The translations under genes and the position numbers were made by a program. Shown here piece by piece: positions 8,440-17,618 of a DNA stretch of 64,000 nt (within the stretch, counting starts at the first letter, position 1; each line of letters opens with the position of its first letter). The DNA is from Sporosarcina luteola (GTDB lineage: Bacteria; Bacillota; Bacilli; Bacillales_A; Planococcaceae). The stretch lies in NCBI RefSeq assembly GCF_007991495.1, contig NZ_BJYL01000027.1, forward strand, positions 23,103 to 87,102, in the 5' to 3' direction. The notes under the pieces were generated by a model. The model was not told the origin of the DNA. It searched no databases and was given only the letters and a program-made list of their open reading frames with translations.

Positions 8440-9573
8440 ATGGAGGCACATCATGGACGTATTCAATTATTGGATATTTTACGAGGGATAGCGGTATTAG
8501 GAACGTTGGGCACGAATATTTGGATTTTCGCTCATTTAGGGGACTTGGGCTATATTACGACGGGGGATCATTCAGGCTGGTGGGAAACGAATGACTTCAT
8601 TCGCATGGTCGTTTTATTTTTTGTGAATGGTAAGCTGCTAGGTTTGCTGACAATCATGTTCGGTGTCGGGGTCGAATTAAAATATAGGCAAGCGATTAGA
8701 AAAGGGCAGGCATGGCCAGGTGTGTATATTTGGACGTCCGTCTTTCTGATTGCCGAAGGGTTCCTGCATTTTACGCTTGTCATGGAGTACGATATTTTAA
8801 TGAGTTACGGGGTGACCGCCATTATCGTCGCTTTCATTATTAAAGGCGGCGACCGACGGATTAAGAGAGCAATGCGGGGATTCGGAGGCTTCCACGCCTT
8901 TGTCATTCTGTCCCTTCTGCTACTAGGTCTATCCGGCGCGAATATATCGCTTGGAAGTTTTCAGGAAGTAGTCGCTCTGTATAAAGACGGAACATGGTTC
9001 GAGCAAATTCAATATCGCTTGTCCGATTTCCTTTTACTTCGAACAGAAGCCATTTTCATTATCCCGATGAATATTTTTCTTTTTCTCTTAGGTGTCCGTA
9101 TGATGCGTGCGGAAGTTTTTTCACCTACTGACAAGGGGAAGGCACAACGGAGCAAGCTTTTGAAAATCGGCATTTTCATTGGAATTCCTTTAAATTTATT
9201 AACTTTTATTCCTGGAGGTGCCTTTGACTTACCGACCCGTTATTTGTTCGCCCCGTTAGTTTCACTCGGCTATGTAGCAATTATTGCAGAAATGATAGAA
9301 TGGAAGAAATGGAATTTCTTTTGGCGACTTTTTGAAAAGGCCGGAAAGATGTCGTTAAGCTGCTATGTTCTGCAAAATATAATCGCTTCTTTCCTTTTCT
9401 ATGGGTGGGGATTCGGGTTAGGCGGCAAATTAAGTTCCTTCCAAATCATATCAATTTGGTTAAGTATCTCATTGATTCAACTTCTATTCGCTTCGGTCTG
9501 GTTGCGCCATTTTGCATTCGGTCCAATGGAAACGGTTCGCAGACGGGTGATCGGAATGCTTTCAGCAAGATGA
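8440..9573 (+). CDS. DUF418 (YeiB-like) membrane protein
   Basis: The 377-residue polytopic protein starts with the family hallmark RIQLLDILRGIAVLGTLGTN and has about ten hydrophobic segments. A C-terminal DUF418 region spans roughly residues 220-375 (GKMSLSCYVLQNIIASFLFY, WLRHFAFGPMETVRRR). Relatives are related to acyltransferase-like membrane proteins, but the activity is unknown. It is the first gene of a three-gene operon with a sensor kinase and response regulator (16-base gap, then a 4-base overlap). That suggests it is a sensor accessory or a target in membrane or envelope homeostasis. Confidence 0.88.
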   Translation: MEAHHGRIQLLDILRGIAVLGTLGTNIWIFAHLGDLGYITTGDHSGWWETNDFIRMVVLFFVNGKLLGLLTIMFGVGVELKYRQAIRKGQAWPGVYIWTSVFLIAEGFLHFTLVMEYDILMSYGVTAIIVAFIIKGGDRRIKRAMRGFGGFHAFVILSLLLLGLSGANISLGSFQEVVALYKDGTWFEQIQYRLSDFLLLRTEAIFIIPMNIFLFLLGVRMMRAEVFSPTDKGKAQRSKLLKIGIFIGIPLNLLTFIPGGAFDLPTRYLFAPLVSLGYVAIIAEMIEWKKWNFFWRLFEKAGKMSLSCYVLQNIIASFLFYGWGFGLGGKLSSFQIISIWLSISLIQLLFASVWLRHFAFGPMETVRRRVIGMLSAR

Positions 9574-9589
9574 AACGGGGGCAAAGAAG

Positions 9590-10714
9590 ATGGGATTAAG
9601 GATTTATCCAAAAGAACAAATGAAGCACTACTTGATCATAGACGCCATATCCATCGTTTTCCTTATTTTTATTGTCCTGGAAGCGGAAAGTGTTCTAGCG
9701 CTGCCCGTCCGCCTACTATTATTAGCCATATTTCTATTCTCGTACTATATTGCCTTATGGCATAAGGACGTACGTCTGTTGCTAGCAGTGTTGGGGGGTA
9801 TTTCAATTCTCACTGTTTTCGGCATCCTTATTAATCCGCCTCTCCTTCTATTCGGGTTTATTTTTGCAGATTTATTGGGAAGGGCGGCAAGTCACTGGCA
9901 CCGGGGAATTGGGATCGCAGCGATAGGGGGGATGTTCCTTACTGTTTTTTTTATCTATTCAAATGCCGAGTTCAGCTGGGAACACAATTTCCTTCTTCCC
10001 GTTATGATTCTTCAAATGGTATATCCGCTGTTGGTCTACATCCGAGGGAAGAACCTCCATTTGAAAGATGAGTTACTCGTAGCCAATCATCAGCTTGAGC
10101 AGCAGTATATCGAGGAACAAGAAAGGCATCGCATCGCAAGAGACCTTCATGACACATTAGGCCAAACATTGACGATGATCAAACTGAAAAGTGAACTAAG
10201 CGCAAAATGGATTGACCATGATAAGGAACAGGCCAAAAAGGAATTATTGGATATCCTCTCATCGTCGAGAATTGCATTGAAGCAAGTGCGGGAGCTTGTG
10301 TCTGAAATGAAGTTCATTCCGTTGGATAAGGAAATTGAACAAGTTAAAACGATACTGACACAAGCCGGAATGGAAGCGACCGTCGAAGTAGTGGAACAGC
10401 CGCCGTTGCTTTCCAGTGTAGAAGAAACGATGCTCAGCCTTTCATTGCGCGAAGCGGCTACGAACGTTATTAAACATAGCGAAGCGACAAATTGTCTAAT
10501 TAGGTTAACGATGGAAAACGACGCATATGTGATTCGAATCGTTGACGACGGTATCGGTTTGAGGCAAGCTTCTATCGGAAACGGCATGCAGTCGATGCAA
10601 GAGCGGATGCAAGCATTGCTTGGTACGGCTGCTGTTGCAGATGGGGAGGGGGGAGGGGCTGTTGTCACGCTCCGACTGCCTTTACGCCACCATGAAAGGA
10701 GTGCCATGAAATGA
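9590..10714 (+). CDS. DesK-like membrane sensor histidine kinase
   Basis: The 374-residue kinase has five or so N-terminal membrane segments (residues 12-150) with almost no extracellular loop, a coiled-coil linker, then a HisKA_3 phospho-acceptor box (HRIARDLHDTLGQTLTMIKL, His near residue 181) and a HATPase domain with N-box EAATNVIKHSEA and G-box VDDGIGL. Architecture and the DLHDTLGQ box resemble DesK, the membrane-thickness sensor of Bacillus. The stop overlaps the start of the regulator gene. No fatty-acid desaturase gene is adjacent, so the target may differ. Confidence 0.9.
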   Translation: MGLRIYPKEQMKHYLIIDAISIVFLIFIVLEAESVLALPVRLLLLAIFLFSYYIALWHKDVRLLLAVLGGISILTVFGILINPPLLLFGFIFADLLGRAASHWHRGIGIAAIGGMFLTVFFIYSNAEFSWEHNFLLPVMILQMVYPLLVYIRGKNLHLKDELLVANHQLEQQYIEEQERHRIARDLHDTLGQTLTMIKLKSELSAKWIDHDKEQAKKELLDILSSSRIALKQVRELVSEMKFIPLDKEIEQVKTILTQAGMEATVEVVEQPPLLSSVEETMLSLSLREAATNVIKHSEATNCLIRLTMENDAYVIRIVDDGIGLRQASIGNGMQSMQERMQALLGTAAVADGEGGGAVVTLRLPLRHHERSAMK

Positions 10715-11316
10715 TTCGTATACTGATTGCGGAAGATCAGCAGATGGTGCGCGGCGCCTTCACATCGTTATTGCAATTTGAGCAAGATATCGAAGTGATT
10801 GCAGCCGTATCCGATGGGAAAACCGCATTTGAAACCATCGAACAAACGACTCCGGATGTCTGTATTTTAGATATTGAAATGCCGAATTTAAGTGGGTTGG
10901 AAGTAGCTCAAAAAATTCGGGATGCTCAATTGCCTTGCAAAATCATTATCGTCACGACATTTGCCCGTCCAGGCTATTTGCAAAAAGCGATGGATGCCCA
11001 AGTGGAAGGCTATCTATTGAAAGATGAACCGATCGACTTCCTCATCCAAGCCATTCGCAGGGTGATGAAGGGGGAGCGGATTATTAGTACTGATCTTTCC
11101 GCAGTTCTATTCATGCAGGAGAAAAATCCGCTGAGCGAAAGAGAGGCGGAAGTGCTGCGTCTTACAAATGACGGCCTGACGACGGAGGAAATTAGTAATA
11201 CACTGTTCCTGACGAAAGGGACGGTACGGAATTACGTCTCCTCCGCCATTCAGAAGGTAGAAGCGGAATCACGGACTGCAGCTGTGCAGATTGCGATTGA
11301 AAAAGGATGGATTTAG
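10711..11316 (+). CDS. DesR-like NarL/LuxR-type response regulator
   Basis: The 201-residue regulator has an N-terminal receiver domain (acidic pocket AEDQQM, phospho-acceptor Asp in CILDIEMP near residue 54, switch Thr and Lys in VTTFARPGY and YLLKDE) and a C-terminal LuxR helix-turn-helix (LSEREAEVLRLTNDGLTTEE, TKGTVRNYVSS). The stretch TTFARPGY-QKA-A-V-GYLLKD is very like DesR. The ATGA overlap with the kinase gene implies coupled translation. It ends before an intrinsic terminator at 11352. Confidence 0.92.
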   Translation: MIRILIAEDQQMVRGAFTSLLQFEQDIEVIAAVSDGKTAFETIEQTTPDVCILDIEMPNLSGLEVAQKIRDAQLPCKIIIVTTFARPGYLQKAMDAQVEGYLLKDEPIDFLIQAIRRVMKGERIISTDLSAVLFMQEKNPLSEREAEVLRLTNDGLTTEEISNTLFLTKGTVRNYVSSAIQKVEAESRTAAVQIAIEKGWI

Positions 11317-11351
11317 GTTCCTGCGCAATACACGGATATTGATGAGGAAAA

Positions 11352-11397
11352 AGCTGTCCGGAAAGTCGAAAAACATGACTTTTTGGACAGCTTTTTT
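11352..11397 (+). terminator. Terminator of the DUF418-kinase-regulator operon
   Basis: AAGCTGTCC pairs with GGACAGCTT with an inner GAAAGTC stem and a T6 tail. Its sequence closely matches the hairpin at 7661-7706. Confidence 0.85.
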
Positions 11398-11478
11398 GTA
11401 ATTAAGATATCCCGCGTTCTAAGCGGGCAACCCCTCTATCTGAATAAATACACCCGTTGACATGTTACCGTTCTCCTG

Positions 11479-13125
11479 TTATTCTCCTAAGTTTACTGCT
11501 GATTCGGGTACATAGAAGTCTTTTTCGTTATAAACGGTAACACCGTCAAGTGTCTTCGTGAGAGTATTATTATTTTGCGTTATATGGGCAATGTTTTTAT
11601 TGATTGGGAGTTCGATTTTTATATTTTGCTTTTCCGCAACGAAGACAGGGTTATGCTCATCTGTTACATCAATGCGTGTCTGATAGCCCTTTTTCTCGAA
11701 TGCCTCTCTTGCATTGACGAACAACTTCTCCGTTACTTCATTCAAATCAAATCCGAGGTGGGCTGCCATGGTTTTTGCGATATCAGTATTATCTACTAAT
11801 CCATACGGCTTTGATGGCCCATAGGCGTACAAGAAGACATCTTCCCCGGTGTGTCCGCCTGTCGAGAAGCCAATGTTTGCACGTTCCGAAAGCATTTTAG
11901 ACAGATCTGCTTGTAGTGATTTTGATGCTTGTAATGTTTCGATTTCTGTTTCGGTCAGGTTATCCAGCCCGTATAATTCCGCAACTTCTTTCATATTGGA
12001 ACGGTCGTCGTTTAATTGCTTCAATGCGCCTTCAACCGTCATCGTTGCTTTCTTTAAAGGGTCAATATACGTGGACACCGGAATTTCAGGGTAGTTGGAG
12101 TTAGTGTTAAGATTCCCCATTGTTATTCCGCTGTTCCCATGGTCGCTCACTGCGATGACCATCGTATTTCCATCTTTTTTCGCAAATTCCAATGCTTCAT
12201 GTACCGCATCGTCGAAAGCTAATACATCACTAATAATTCCAATCGGATCATTTGCATGGGCAGCCCAATCAACTTTACTTCCTTCAACGAATAAGAAAAA
12301 CCCATCTTCATCTTCGGAGAGCGTATCGATTGCTTTTTTCGTCATCTCGGCAAGTGATGGTTCATGATTCTCATTTCGGTCAAAGTCATAGGCTAGTGCT
12401 GAAGGAGCAAAGGATCCCCAAATTTTATTTGAATTTGTTTGTAAAAGTTCATCACGTGTTTCGACAAAGTCATATCCTTGTGCATCAAGCACCCCTGTCA
12501 AATCTTCACCGTCGACCCGAGAATTTTTCGCTTCTCCTGGCAATAAAGACTCTTTTCCTCCCCCAAGGACAACATCGATACCTTGATACACTTGCTGCTC
12601 AGCGATGTCCTGGTAGTTGCTACGGTGTGCTGCGTGGGCAGAGAAGCCGGCAGGTGTCGCATGCTGAATTTCGGAAGTGGAGATAATGCCCGTCGACTTA
12701 CCTAACAGTTTAGCTCCTTCCAGTACGTTGGCAACAGGTTTGAATGCATCCTCTGGATCGACCGCTTCAACCCCAGGTGTATTTACAAGTTCGGGAAGAA
12801 GTCCGACAATCTTGTCATTGCTCTTGTGCCCCGTCGCCAATGCGGTTGCAGCTGGCGCGGAATCGGTAATTGCTGACTCGGCGGAATGTGTCCGCACGCC
12901 GCCAATCATGATTTCATCCATTGCAAGGTTCTCGCCCTTATACCATCTTGCCAGTGAAGTAGCACCTGCACTCGTTCCATCCATCACCATCATAATGACA
13001 TTCGTAGGCTCGTTCTCCTTGTTTTTTGCCGCTGTCATATTATTGTAGCCGAAACCGAGTGCAGAAAAAGCTACGACAGCAGCCATGGAGATGCCCGCTG
13101 CTTTCCTTCCCAAACGATGCTTCAT
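11479..13125 (-). CDS. Secreted alkaline phosphatase
   Basis: This 548-residue enzyme hydrolyses phosphate monoesters outside the cell. It begins MKHRLGRKAAGISMAAVVAF, a secretory signal, followed by the metal-binding NVIMMVMDGTS. The nucleophile Ser is in TDSAPAATALATGHKSND near residue 95, with VDWAAHANDP, AVSDHGNSG and FSTGGHTGEDV supplying zinc and magnesium ligands. A beta-rich tail of about 80 residues follows. The ATG at 13125 has GAGGGGG 7 bases upstream, better than the longer reading. A PhoP-type box lies 56-95 bases upstream, so expression is probably induced by phosphate starvation. Confidence 0.93.
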   Translation of the reverse strand: MKHRLGRKAAGISMAAVVAFSALGFGYNNMTAAKNKENEPTNVIMMVMDGTSAGATSLARWYKGENLAMDEIMIGGVRTHSAESAITDSAPAATALATGHKSNDKIVGLLPELVNTPGVEAVDPEDAFKPVANVLEGAKLLGKSTGIISTSEIQHATPAGFSAHAAHRSNYQDIAEQQVYQGIDVVLGGGKESLLPGEAKNSRVDGEDLTGVLDAQGYDFVETRDELLQTNSNKIWGSFAPSALAYDFDRNENHEPSLAEMTKKAIDTLSEDEDGFFLFVEGSKVDWAAHANDPIGIISDVLAFDDAVHEALEFAKKDGNTMVIAVSDHGNSGITMGNLNTNSNYPEIPVSTYIDPLKKATMTVEGALKQLNDDRSNMKEVAELYGLDNLTETEIETLQASKSLQADLSKMLSERANIGFSTGGHTGEDVFLYAYGPSKPYGLVDNTDIAKTMAAHLGFDLNEVTEKLFVNAREAFEKKGYQTRIDVTDEHNPVFVAEKQNIKIELPINKNIAHITQNNNTLTKTLDGVTVYNEKDFYVPESAVNLGE

Positions 13126-13180
13126 GTTGAAATCCCCCTCAATGAAAGTAGTAAACTCACCATTAATCATAGTGGTGGAT

Positions 13181-13219
13181 TATTAATTTGATATGAATCT
13201 GAGGTAAAGAGTTTGTTAA
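13181..13219 (-). promoter_or_regulatory. PhoP box of four 11-bp-spaced repeats
   Basis: Read on the minus strand, TTAACA, TTTACC, TTCATA and TTAATA follow one another with exactly five bases between each. This is the direct-repeat pattern bound by phosphorylated PhoP in Bacillus (TTHAYA with 11-bp period). It lies just upstream of the alkaline phosphatase start. Confidence 0.75.
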
Positions 13220-13265
13220 CGATATTTAGGGGAAGTTGTTTATGATTTTCCAACAATCACCCCTA

Positions 13266-13291
13266 GTTTACGAACACGATTCATAGGGAAG
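13266..13291 (+). promoter_or_regulatory. Candidate sigma-B promoter of the large catalase gene
   Basis: GTTTAC, 14 bases, GGGAAG matches the sigma-B pattern GTTTAA-N12-15-GGGTAT and lies about 55 bases before the TTG start. Bacillus katE is a known sigma-B gene, which supports the reading. Confidence 0.5.
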
Positions 13292-13346
13292 AGGTTATCG
13301 ACTGTTGAAATGTCTATGAAACTTTTATGAAAAGGGTGATTGCGAA

Positions 13347-15410
13347 TTGGATCAGAAAAAAGAGCAGCAGGTTGGCAATGAAAACCGGAAAGATGAACAA
13401 CTGGAGTCGTTCCGTAAACAGAATACTGGACCGGACAAGGCGATGGAAGACGTAAACGGAACGAAAGTTGCGAATAACCAAAAGACATTGCGGGCTGGCA
13501 AGCGTGGACCGTTGTTAATGCAAGACTTCCATTTCTATAAAAAGCAGTCGCATTTTAGCAGGGAACGCATTCCGGAGAAGGTTGTCCATGCCCGGGGATT
13601 CGGCGCATACGGCGATTTTGAGCTGTACGAATCGATGAAAGATTATACGGTTGCAGGATTCCTTCAGGAGCCAGGAACGAAAACACCTGTGTTTGTCAGA
13701 TTCTCGAATTTCATCGGGAACAGAGGATCTAAGGATACGGCCGTTGATATTCGGGGCTTCGCCGTGAAGTTTTACACAGAGGAAGGGAATTACGATTCAT
13801 TGTCTTTGCAGTTTCCTGTTTTCATTCTCGCTGATGCAATGAAATTCGCGGATGTTACGCATGCGGCAAAACCGAATCCGAGGACTCATATTCCTCAGGC
13901 GACTGTGGCGCATGATAATTTCTGGGATTACGTCGTGAGCAATCCGGAGTCGGCGCATATGGTCATGTGGGTCATGTCCATGCGCGGGCGACCGAGAAGC
14001 TGGCGGATGATGGAAGGCTATCCGATCAACACATTCCGATTCGTCAATGAATCCGGGAAATCGACATTCTTCCGTCTCGTCTGGAAGCCGAAGCTCGGCG
14101 TCCACTCGCTTCTTTTGGACGAAGCGAACCTCATCGGCGGCGTAGATCCCGATTTCCATCGCCGGGACATTATCGAAGCGATCGAGAATGGAGCTTATCC
14201 TGAATACGAGTTGGGTGTGCAGCTCATCAATGAGGAAGACGAATTAAAATACGACTTCGATATCCTCGATGACACGAAACTTTGGCCGGAGGAGGAGATA
14301 CCGGCGAAGATCATCGGGAAGCTGACGCTGAATCGCCTCATGGACAACTTCTTTGCGGAAGAGGAGCAATCGGCGTTTAATCCGGCAAATCTCGTGCCGG
14401 GCATCGAGTTTTCAAATGATCCCGTGTTGCAAGGCCGTTCATTCGCATACCGCGATACAGAGCTGTACAGGCAGCACTCCGCAAACTACGAAGAGTTGCC
14501 CGTGAACCGTCCGCTGAAACAGGCGACGAATAATCAGCGGGACAGCTATATGAAATACCCGATCGATACGGATCCGGTTCATTTCCATAACAATTCACAG
14601 GCAGGGAACACGCCTGCGGAAGTTTCTCCTGAAGAAGGCGGGTACGAAAACTATCCGAAAAGTGTCGAAGGGCATGTCACGCGGGAGCATCCGAGTGATT
14701 CATTCTCTGATTATTACACACAGGCGCGGGCGTTTTGGAACAGCCTTTCCATGCCTGAAAAGCAGGATCTTGTCGAATCGTTCAGCTACCATGTCGGCAG
14801 TGTGAAAAGCAAGGAGCTGCGACAGAAAGCCGTAGAAATGTTTGCGAACGTCGACAGCGGGTTTGCGGGCATGCTCGCGGAAAACATCGGCGTGAAGCCG
14901 CCGCAAAACACGAACGTCGAAAATGATAAAAGCTATCCTTCCCTCAGCCAGTTGAATTCTCCGCACTCTGCGATGACTCAGAAAGTCGCAGTGCTGATCG
15001 GCAATGAGTTCGACGGGAAGGAGGTGCGGGATACGCTCGATGTCTTCGAGCAAAGCGGGGTCGTATTCGAATTGATCGGGGAGAAGCTGGGCCCTGTCAT
15101 CTGCTCGAAAGGGAATGAATTTGAAATCGACAAGGCATTCCTGACGGTCCATCCCGTCCTGTATGATGCCATTTACGTCGTCGGAGGCAGTGCCGGAAAC
15201 CAGATGCTTTTCGACCAGCACATCTCCGATTTTGTCAGGATGCAATATATGCATATGAAACCGATCGGCGTCGCGGCCAGCGGTGTGCAGTATTTATTGA
15301 ATACTGAGGACAATAATATGGATGGTGTCGTCGTGGCTGAAGAAAACGGGGATTTCGCAAATCAATTCATCAACGCCATCGCCCAAAAACGTTTCTGGGA
15401 TCGCACGTAA
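13347..15410 (+). CDS. katE: Large-subunit (KatE/HPII-like) catalase, active site altered
   Basis: The 687-residue protein has the clade 2 catalase layout: a core (residues 45-510) and a C-terminal flavodoxin/DJ-1-like domain (from about 545, VAVLIGNEFDGKEVRD). The distal His is present in KVVHARG (His81), and a proximal heme Tyr candidate sits in RSFAYRDTE. The segment that normally reads GNN before PVFFIQD reads SLQFPVFILAD (residues 153-163), so the distal Asn is missing. The usual Arg in TVRDxRGF is Val (TAVDIRGF). It may be a weak catalase or have another heme role. The start is TTG with AAGGGTG upstream. It is probably a sigma-B general-stress gene. Confidence 0.88.
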   Translation: MDQKKEQQVGNENRKDEQLESFRKQNTGPDKAMEDVNGTKVANNQKTLRAGKRGPLLMQDFHFYKKQSHFSRERIPEKVVHARGFGAYGDFELYESMKDYTVAGFLQEPGTKTPVFVRFSNFIGNRGSKDTAVDIRGFAVKFYTEEGNYDSLSLQFPVFILADAMKFADVTHAAKPNPRTHIPQATVAHDNFWDYVVSNPESAHMVMWVMSMRGRPRSWRMMEGYPINTFRFVNESGKSTFFRLVWKPKLGVHSLLLDEANLIGGVDPDFHRRDIIEAIENGAYPEYELGVQLINEEDELKYDFDILDDTKLWPEEEIPAKIIGKLTLNRLMDNFFAEEEQSAFNPANLVPGIEFSNDPVLQGRSFAYRDTELYRQHSANYEELPVNRPLKQATNNQRDSYMKYPIDTDPVHFHNNSQAGNTPAEVSPEEGGYENYPKSVEGHVTREHPSDSFSDYYTQARAFWNSLSMPEKQDLVESFSYHVGSVKSKELRQKAVEMFANVDSGFAGMLAENIGVKPPQNTNVENDKSYPSLSQLNSPHSAMTQKVAVLIGNEFDGKEVRDTLDVFEQSGVVFELIGEKLGPVICSKGNEFEIDKAFLTVHPVLYDAIYVVGGSAGNQMLFDQHISDFVRMQYMHMKPIGVAASGVQYLLNTEDNNMDGVVVAEENGDFANQFINAIAQKRFWDRT

Positions 15411-15433
15411 AGCTTTACGCTAGTGAAAGACAG

Positions 15434-15466
15434 AAAGCCAATGGGACTGGAGCCCATTGGCTTTTT
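15434..15466 (+). terminator. Terminator of the large catalase gene
   Basis: AAAGCCAATGGG pairs with CCCATTGGCTTT and a T run follows. Confidence 0.85.
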
Positions 15467-15474
15467 CGCATGGA

Positions 15475-15696
15475 TTATCTTCTTTTCTTTCTTAAATCAC
15501 TTTCAGCACTTTTTCTTTTATCTACGATTATTTCGAACTCCACATAGACAAAATATCGGTTCTCATCCATTCGCATCACACTGACTACTTTTCCATTACG
15601 GCCTTTGATTCTTACATTCTCATCGACAGCAGGTATGTTTCGTAATGCCTGATTGAGTATATACATATTGTTTTCATAGAAATGAATGGAATACAT
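15475..15696 (-). CDS. Small hypothetical protein
   Basis: A 73-residue basic soluble protein (MYSIHFYENNMYILNQALRN...) with a beta-rich centre (VRIKGRNGKVVSVMRMDEN) and a Lys/Arg-rich tail. The strong ribosome site AAAGGGGA 6 bases before the ATG and separation from other genes argue that it is real. I do not recognise the family. The centre resembles a small SH3/KOW-like beta barrel, which is only a visual impression. Confidence 0.65.
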   Translation of the reverse strand: MYSIHFYENNMYILNQALRNIPAVDENVRIKGRNGKVVSVMRMDENRYFVYVEFEIIVDKRKSAESDLRKKRR

Positions 15697-15780
15697 AGCT
15701 TGTCCCCTTTTTGAGTATTTTGAACGTCGAATCCATTCATTCTATGATGCTGATGGTATTTTAGAACATGTTGGCTGCAT

Positions 15781-15828
15781 AAAAAAACAGAAGGCCAATG
15801 ATGTTCAAACATCATGGCTTTCTGTTTG
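15781..15828 (-). terminator. Terminator of katA
   Basis: Read on the minus strand, AAACAGAAAGCC pairs with GGCCTTCTGTTT around an inner ATGATG stem and ends in a T7 tract. Confidence 0.85.
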
Positions 15829-15846
15829 TAATCTGTATGTTTTATC

Positions 15847-17445
15847 TTAATAAGGCTCAGATTCATGCCCTTTTTCCTCGGCTATCTTTGGCGCTTTTTC
15901 TCCATCTTTATTGCCGAGTGGATGCATGCTGGAGCCGCCTTTTTTCGTATTCTCTAAACCTTCTCGAAGGCGGCTGCCGTATTCGTCATCTGCTTCTTCC
16001 GCAAGTGCAATCATCTTATCCTGGATGCGTGGGTCGCATTTAGATAGGTCGTTCACAAGATTTGTGATCAGTTCGTCCTTCTCCCAGCCTTCAAATGCCC
16101 GGTAAGTTTCACCCGCTTGTTTCGTATTGTCATTGCGATCGATTGATTCCCGGACGAGATTCCCTTCCACATGCGGCTTATGCTCAGTTGCCAACTGTTC
16201 AGCTTCTTCGAGACCTCCGAGAAGCGACGGTTCATAATTGATATGAGGGTTTTGTCCGGGGGCGCGGTCGACTTTATACTGCATCATTCCACCGCTTTGA
16301 TTCGTCGCGACCCGTTTTTTCGGTGCATTGATCGGCAATTGAAGATAGTTTGCACCAATCCGGTGACGCTGCGTATCCGAATAGGAGAAAGTCCGCCCTT
16401 GCAGCATTTTATCGTCCGAAAAGTCAAGGCCATCAACGAGCACGCCTGTCCCGAAAGCGGCTTGTTCGACTTCGGTGAAATAGTCTTCAGGATTTTTATT
16501 CAATACTAATTTACCGACAGGCAGCCAAGGGAATTGGTCGTTCGGCCATAATTTCGTGTCATCCAACGGGTCAAAATCGAGCTCGGGATGCTCATCGTCG
16601 CTCATGATTTGGACGAATAGCTCCCATTCCGGGTAATCACCCTTTTCGATTGCATCGTACAAATCCTGCGTGGCATGGTTGAAGTTCTTTGCCTGAATTT
16701 CCTCGGCCTCTTTTTGCGTCAAGTTCTTAATCCCTTGTTTCGGTTCCCAATGGTATTTGACGAGGACAGCTTTTCCTTCGCTATTGATCCATTTATACGT
16801 ATTCACACCGGAGCCTTGCATTTGCCGGTAGTTTGCAGGGATGCCCCAAGGGGAATAAATGAACGTCACCATATGGAATGACTCGGGAGAGCTTGCACAG
16901 AAATCAAAGAAGCGCTCACTGTCTTGGATATTCGTAATCGGGTCCGGTTTGAATGCATGGATCATATCAGGGAATTTAATGGAATCACGAATGAAGAAAA
17001 TCTTAATATTGTTACCGACAAGATCCCAGTTGCCGTCTTCCGTGTAAAATTTGACTGCAAACCCGCGTGGATCCCGTAGCGTCTCAGGCGAATGCCCGCC
17101 GTGAATGACGGTTGAAAAACGGACGAACACTGGCGTTTGTTTACCTTTTTCCTGGAATAACTTAGCTCTCGTATAGTTGGAGACGGGTTCATCGCCTGCC
17201 GTTCCATACGCTTCAAAATAGCCATGGGCTCCTGCGCCTCGTGCATGGACGACCCGTTCGGGAACACGTTCACGGTCGAAGTGGCTTAATTTTTCTATGA
17301 AATCATAGTTCTCCAAAGTGGCAGGTCCCCTGTTTCCGATCGTCCTTAAATTCTGGTTGTTCGTGATTGGATGCCCTTGTCGATTGGTCAACGTCATCTC
17401 GTCTTCCGTATGATTTGGTGTCGCCCCTTTTTGATTGTCCTTCAT
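15847..17445 (-). CDS. katA: Small-subunit (clade 3) catalase KatA
   Basis: KatA disproportionates hydrogen peroxide in the cytosol. The 532-residue protein keeps all family landmarks: [12 protein letters not shown] (distal His near residue 60), [12 protein letters not shown] (distal Asn near residue 133), [20 protein letters not shown] and the proximal Tyr motif [14 protein letters not shown] near residue 343. The ATG at 17445 is preceded by AGGAGG at 8 bases, so the longer reading to 17493 is rejected. It stands beside the larger, active-site-altered catalase, in divergent-to-convergent arrangement (3' ends facing). I found no clear PerR box upstream. Confidence 0.93.
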   Translation of the reverse strand: MKDNQKGATPNHTEDEMTLTNRQGHPITNNQNLRTIGNRGPATLENYDFIEKLSHFDRERVPERVVHARGAGAHGYFEAYGTAGDEPVSNYTRAKLFQEKGKQTPVFVRFSTVIHGGHSPETLRDPRGFAVKFYTEDGNWDLVGNNIKIFFIRDSIKFPDMIHAFKPDPITNIQDSERFFDFCASSPESFHMVTFIYSPWGIPANYRQMQGSGVNTYKWINSEGKAVLVKYHWEPKQGIKNLTQKEAEEIQAKNFNHATQDLYDAIEKGDYPEWELFVQIMSDDEHPELDFDPLDDTKLWPNDQFPWLPVGKLVLNKNPEDYFTEVEQAAFGTGVLVDGLDFSDDKMLQGRTFSYSDTQRHRIGANYLQLPINAPKKRVATNQSGGMMQYKVDRAPGQNPHINYEPSLLGGLEEAEQLATEHKPHVEGNLVRESIDRNDNTKQAGETYRAFEGWEKDELITNLVNDLSKCDPRIQDKMIALAEEADDEYGSRLREGLENTKKGGSSMHPLGNKDGEKAPKIAEEKGHESEPY

Positions 17446-17551
17446 TTTCGAATCCTCCTGAATTAGCATATTTCCCTTAGAGAAAGGGTCCATACTTCTA
17501 ACCTTCCCATTTCGTTAGGAAGTCTAACCGAAATTGCCTGTTGCAAGTGCA

Positions 17552-17600
17552 TAAAAAAATACGGTAAGCCGATGAGGGCCGCTCATCATTGGATTACCGT
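17552..17600 (-). terminator. Terminator after the 58-residue gene
   Basis: On the minus strand, ACGGTAATCC-ATGAGCGG pairs back to CTCATCGG-TTACCGT and ends in a T7 stretch. Confidence 0.75.
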
Positions 17601-17618
17601 TGTTAAGTATGTCGTCCG

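Noticed and set aside
17446..17560. PerR box upstream of katA
   Set aside because: No TTATAAT-N-ATTATAA-like sequence could be found in the upstream region.
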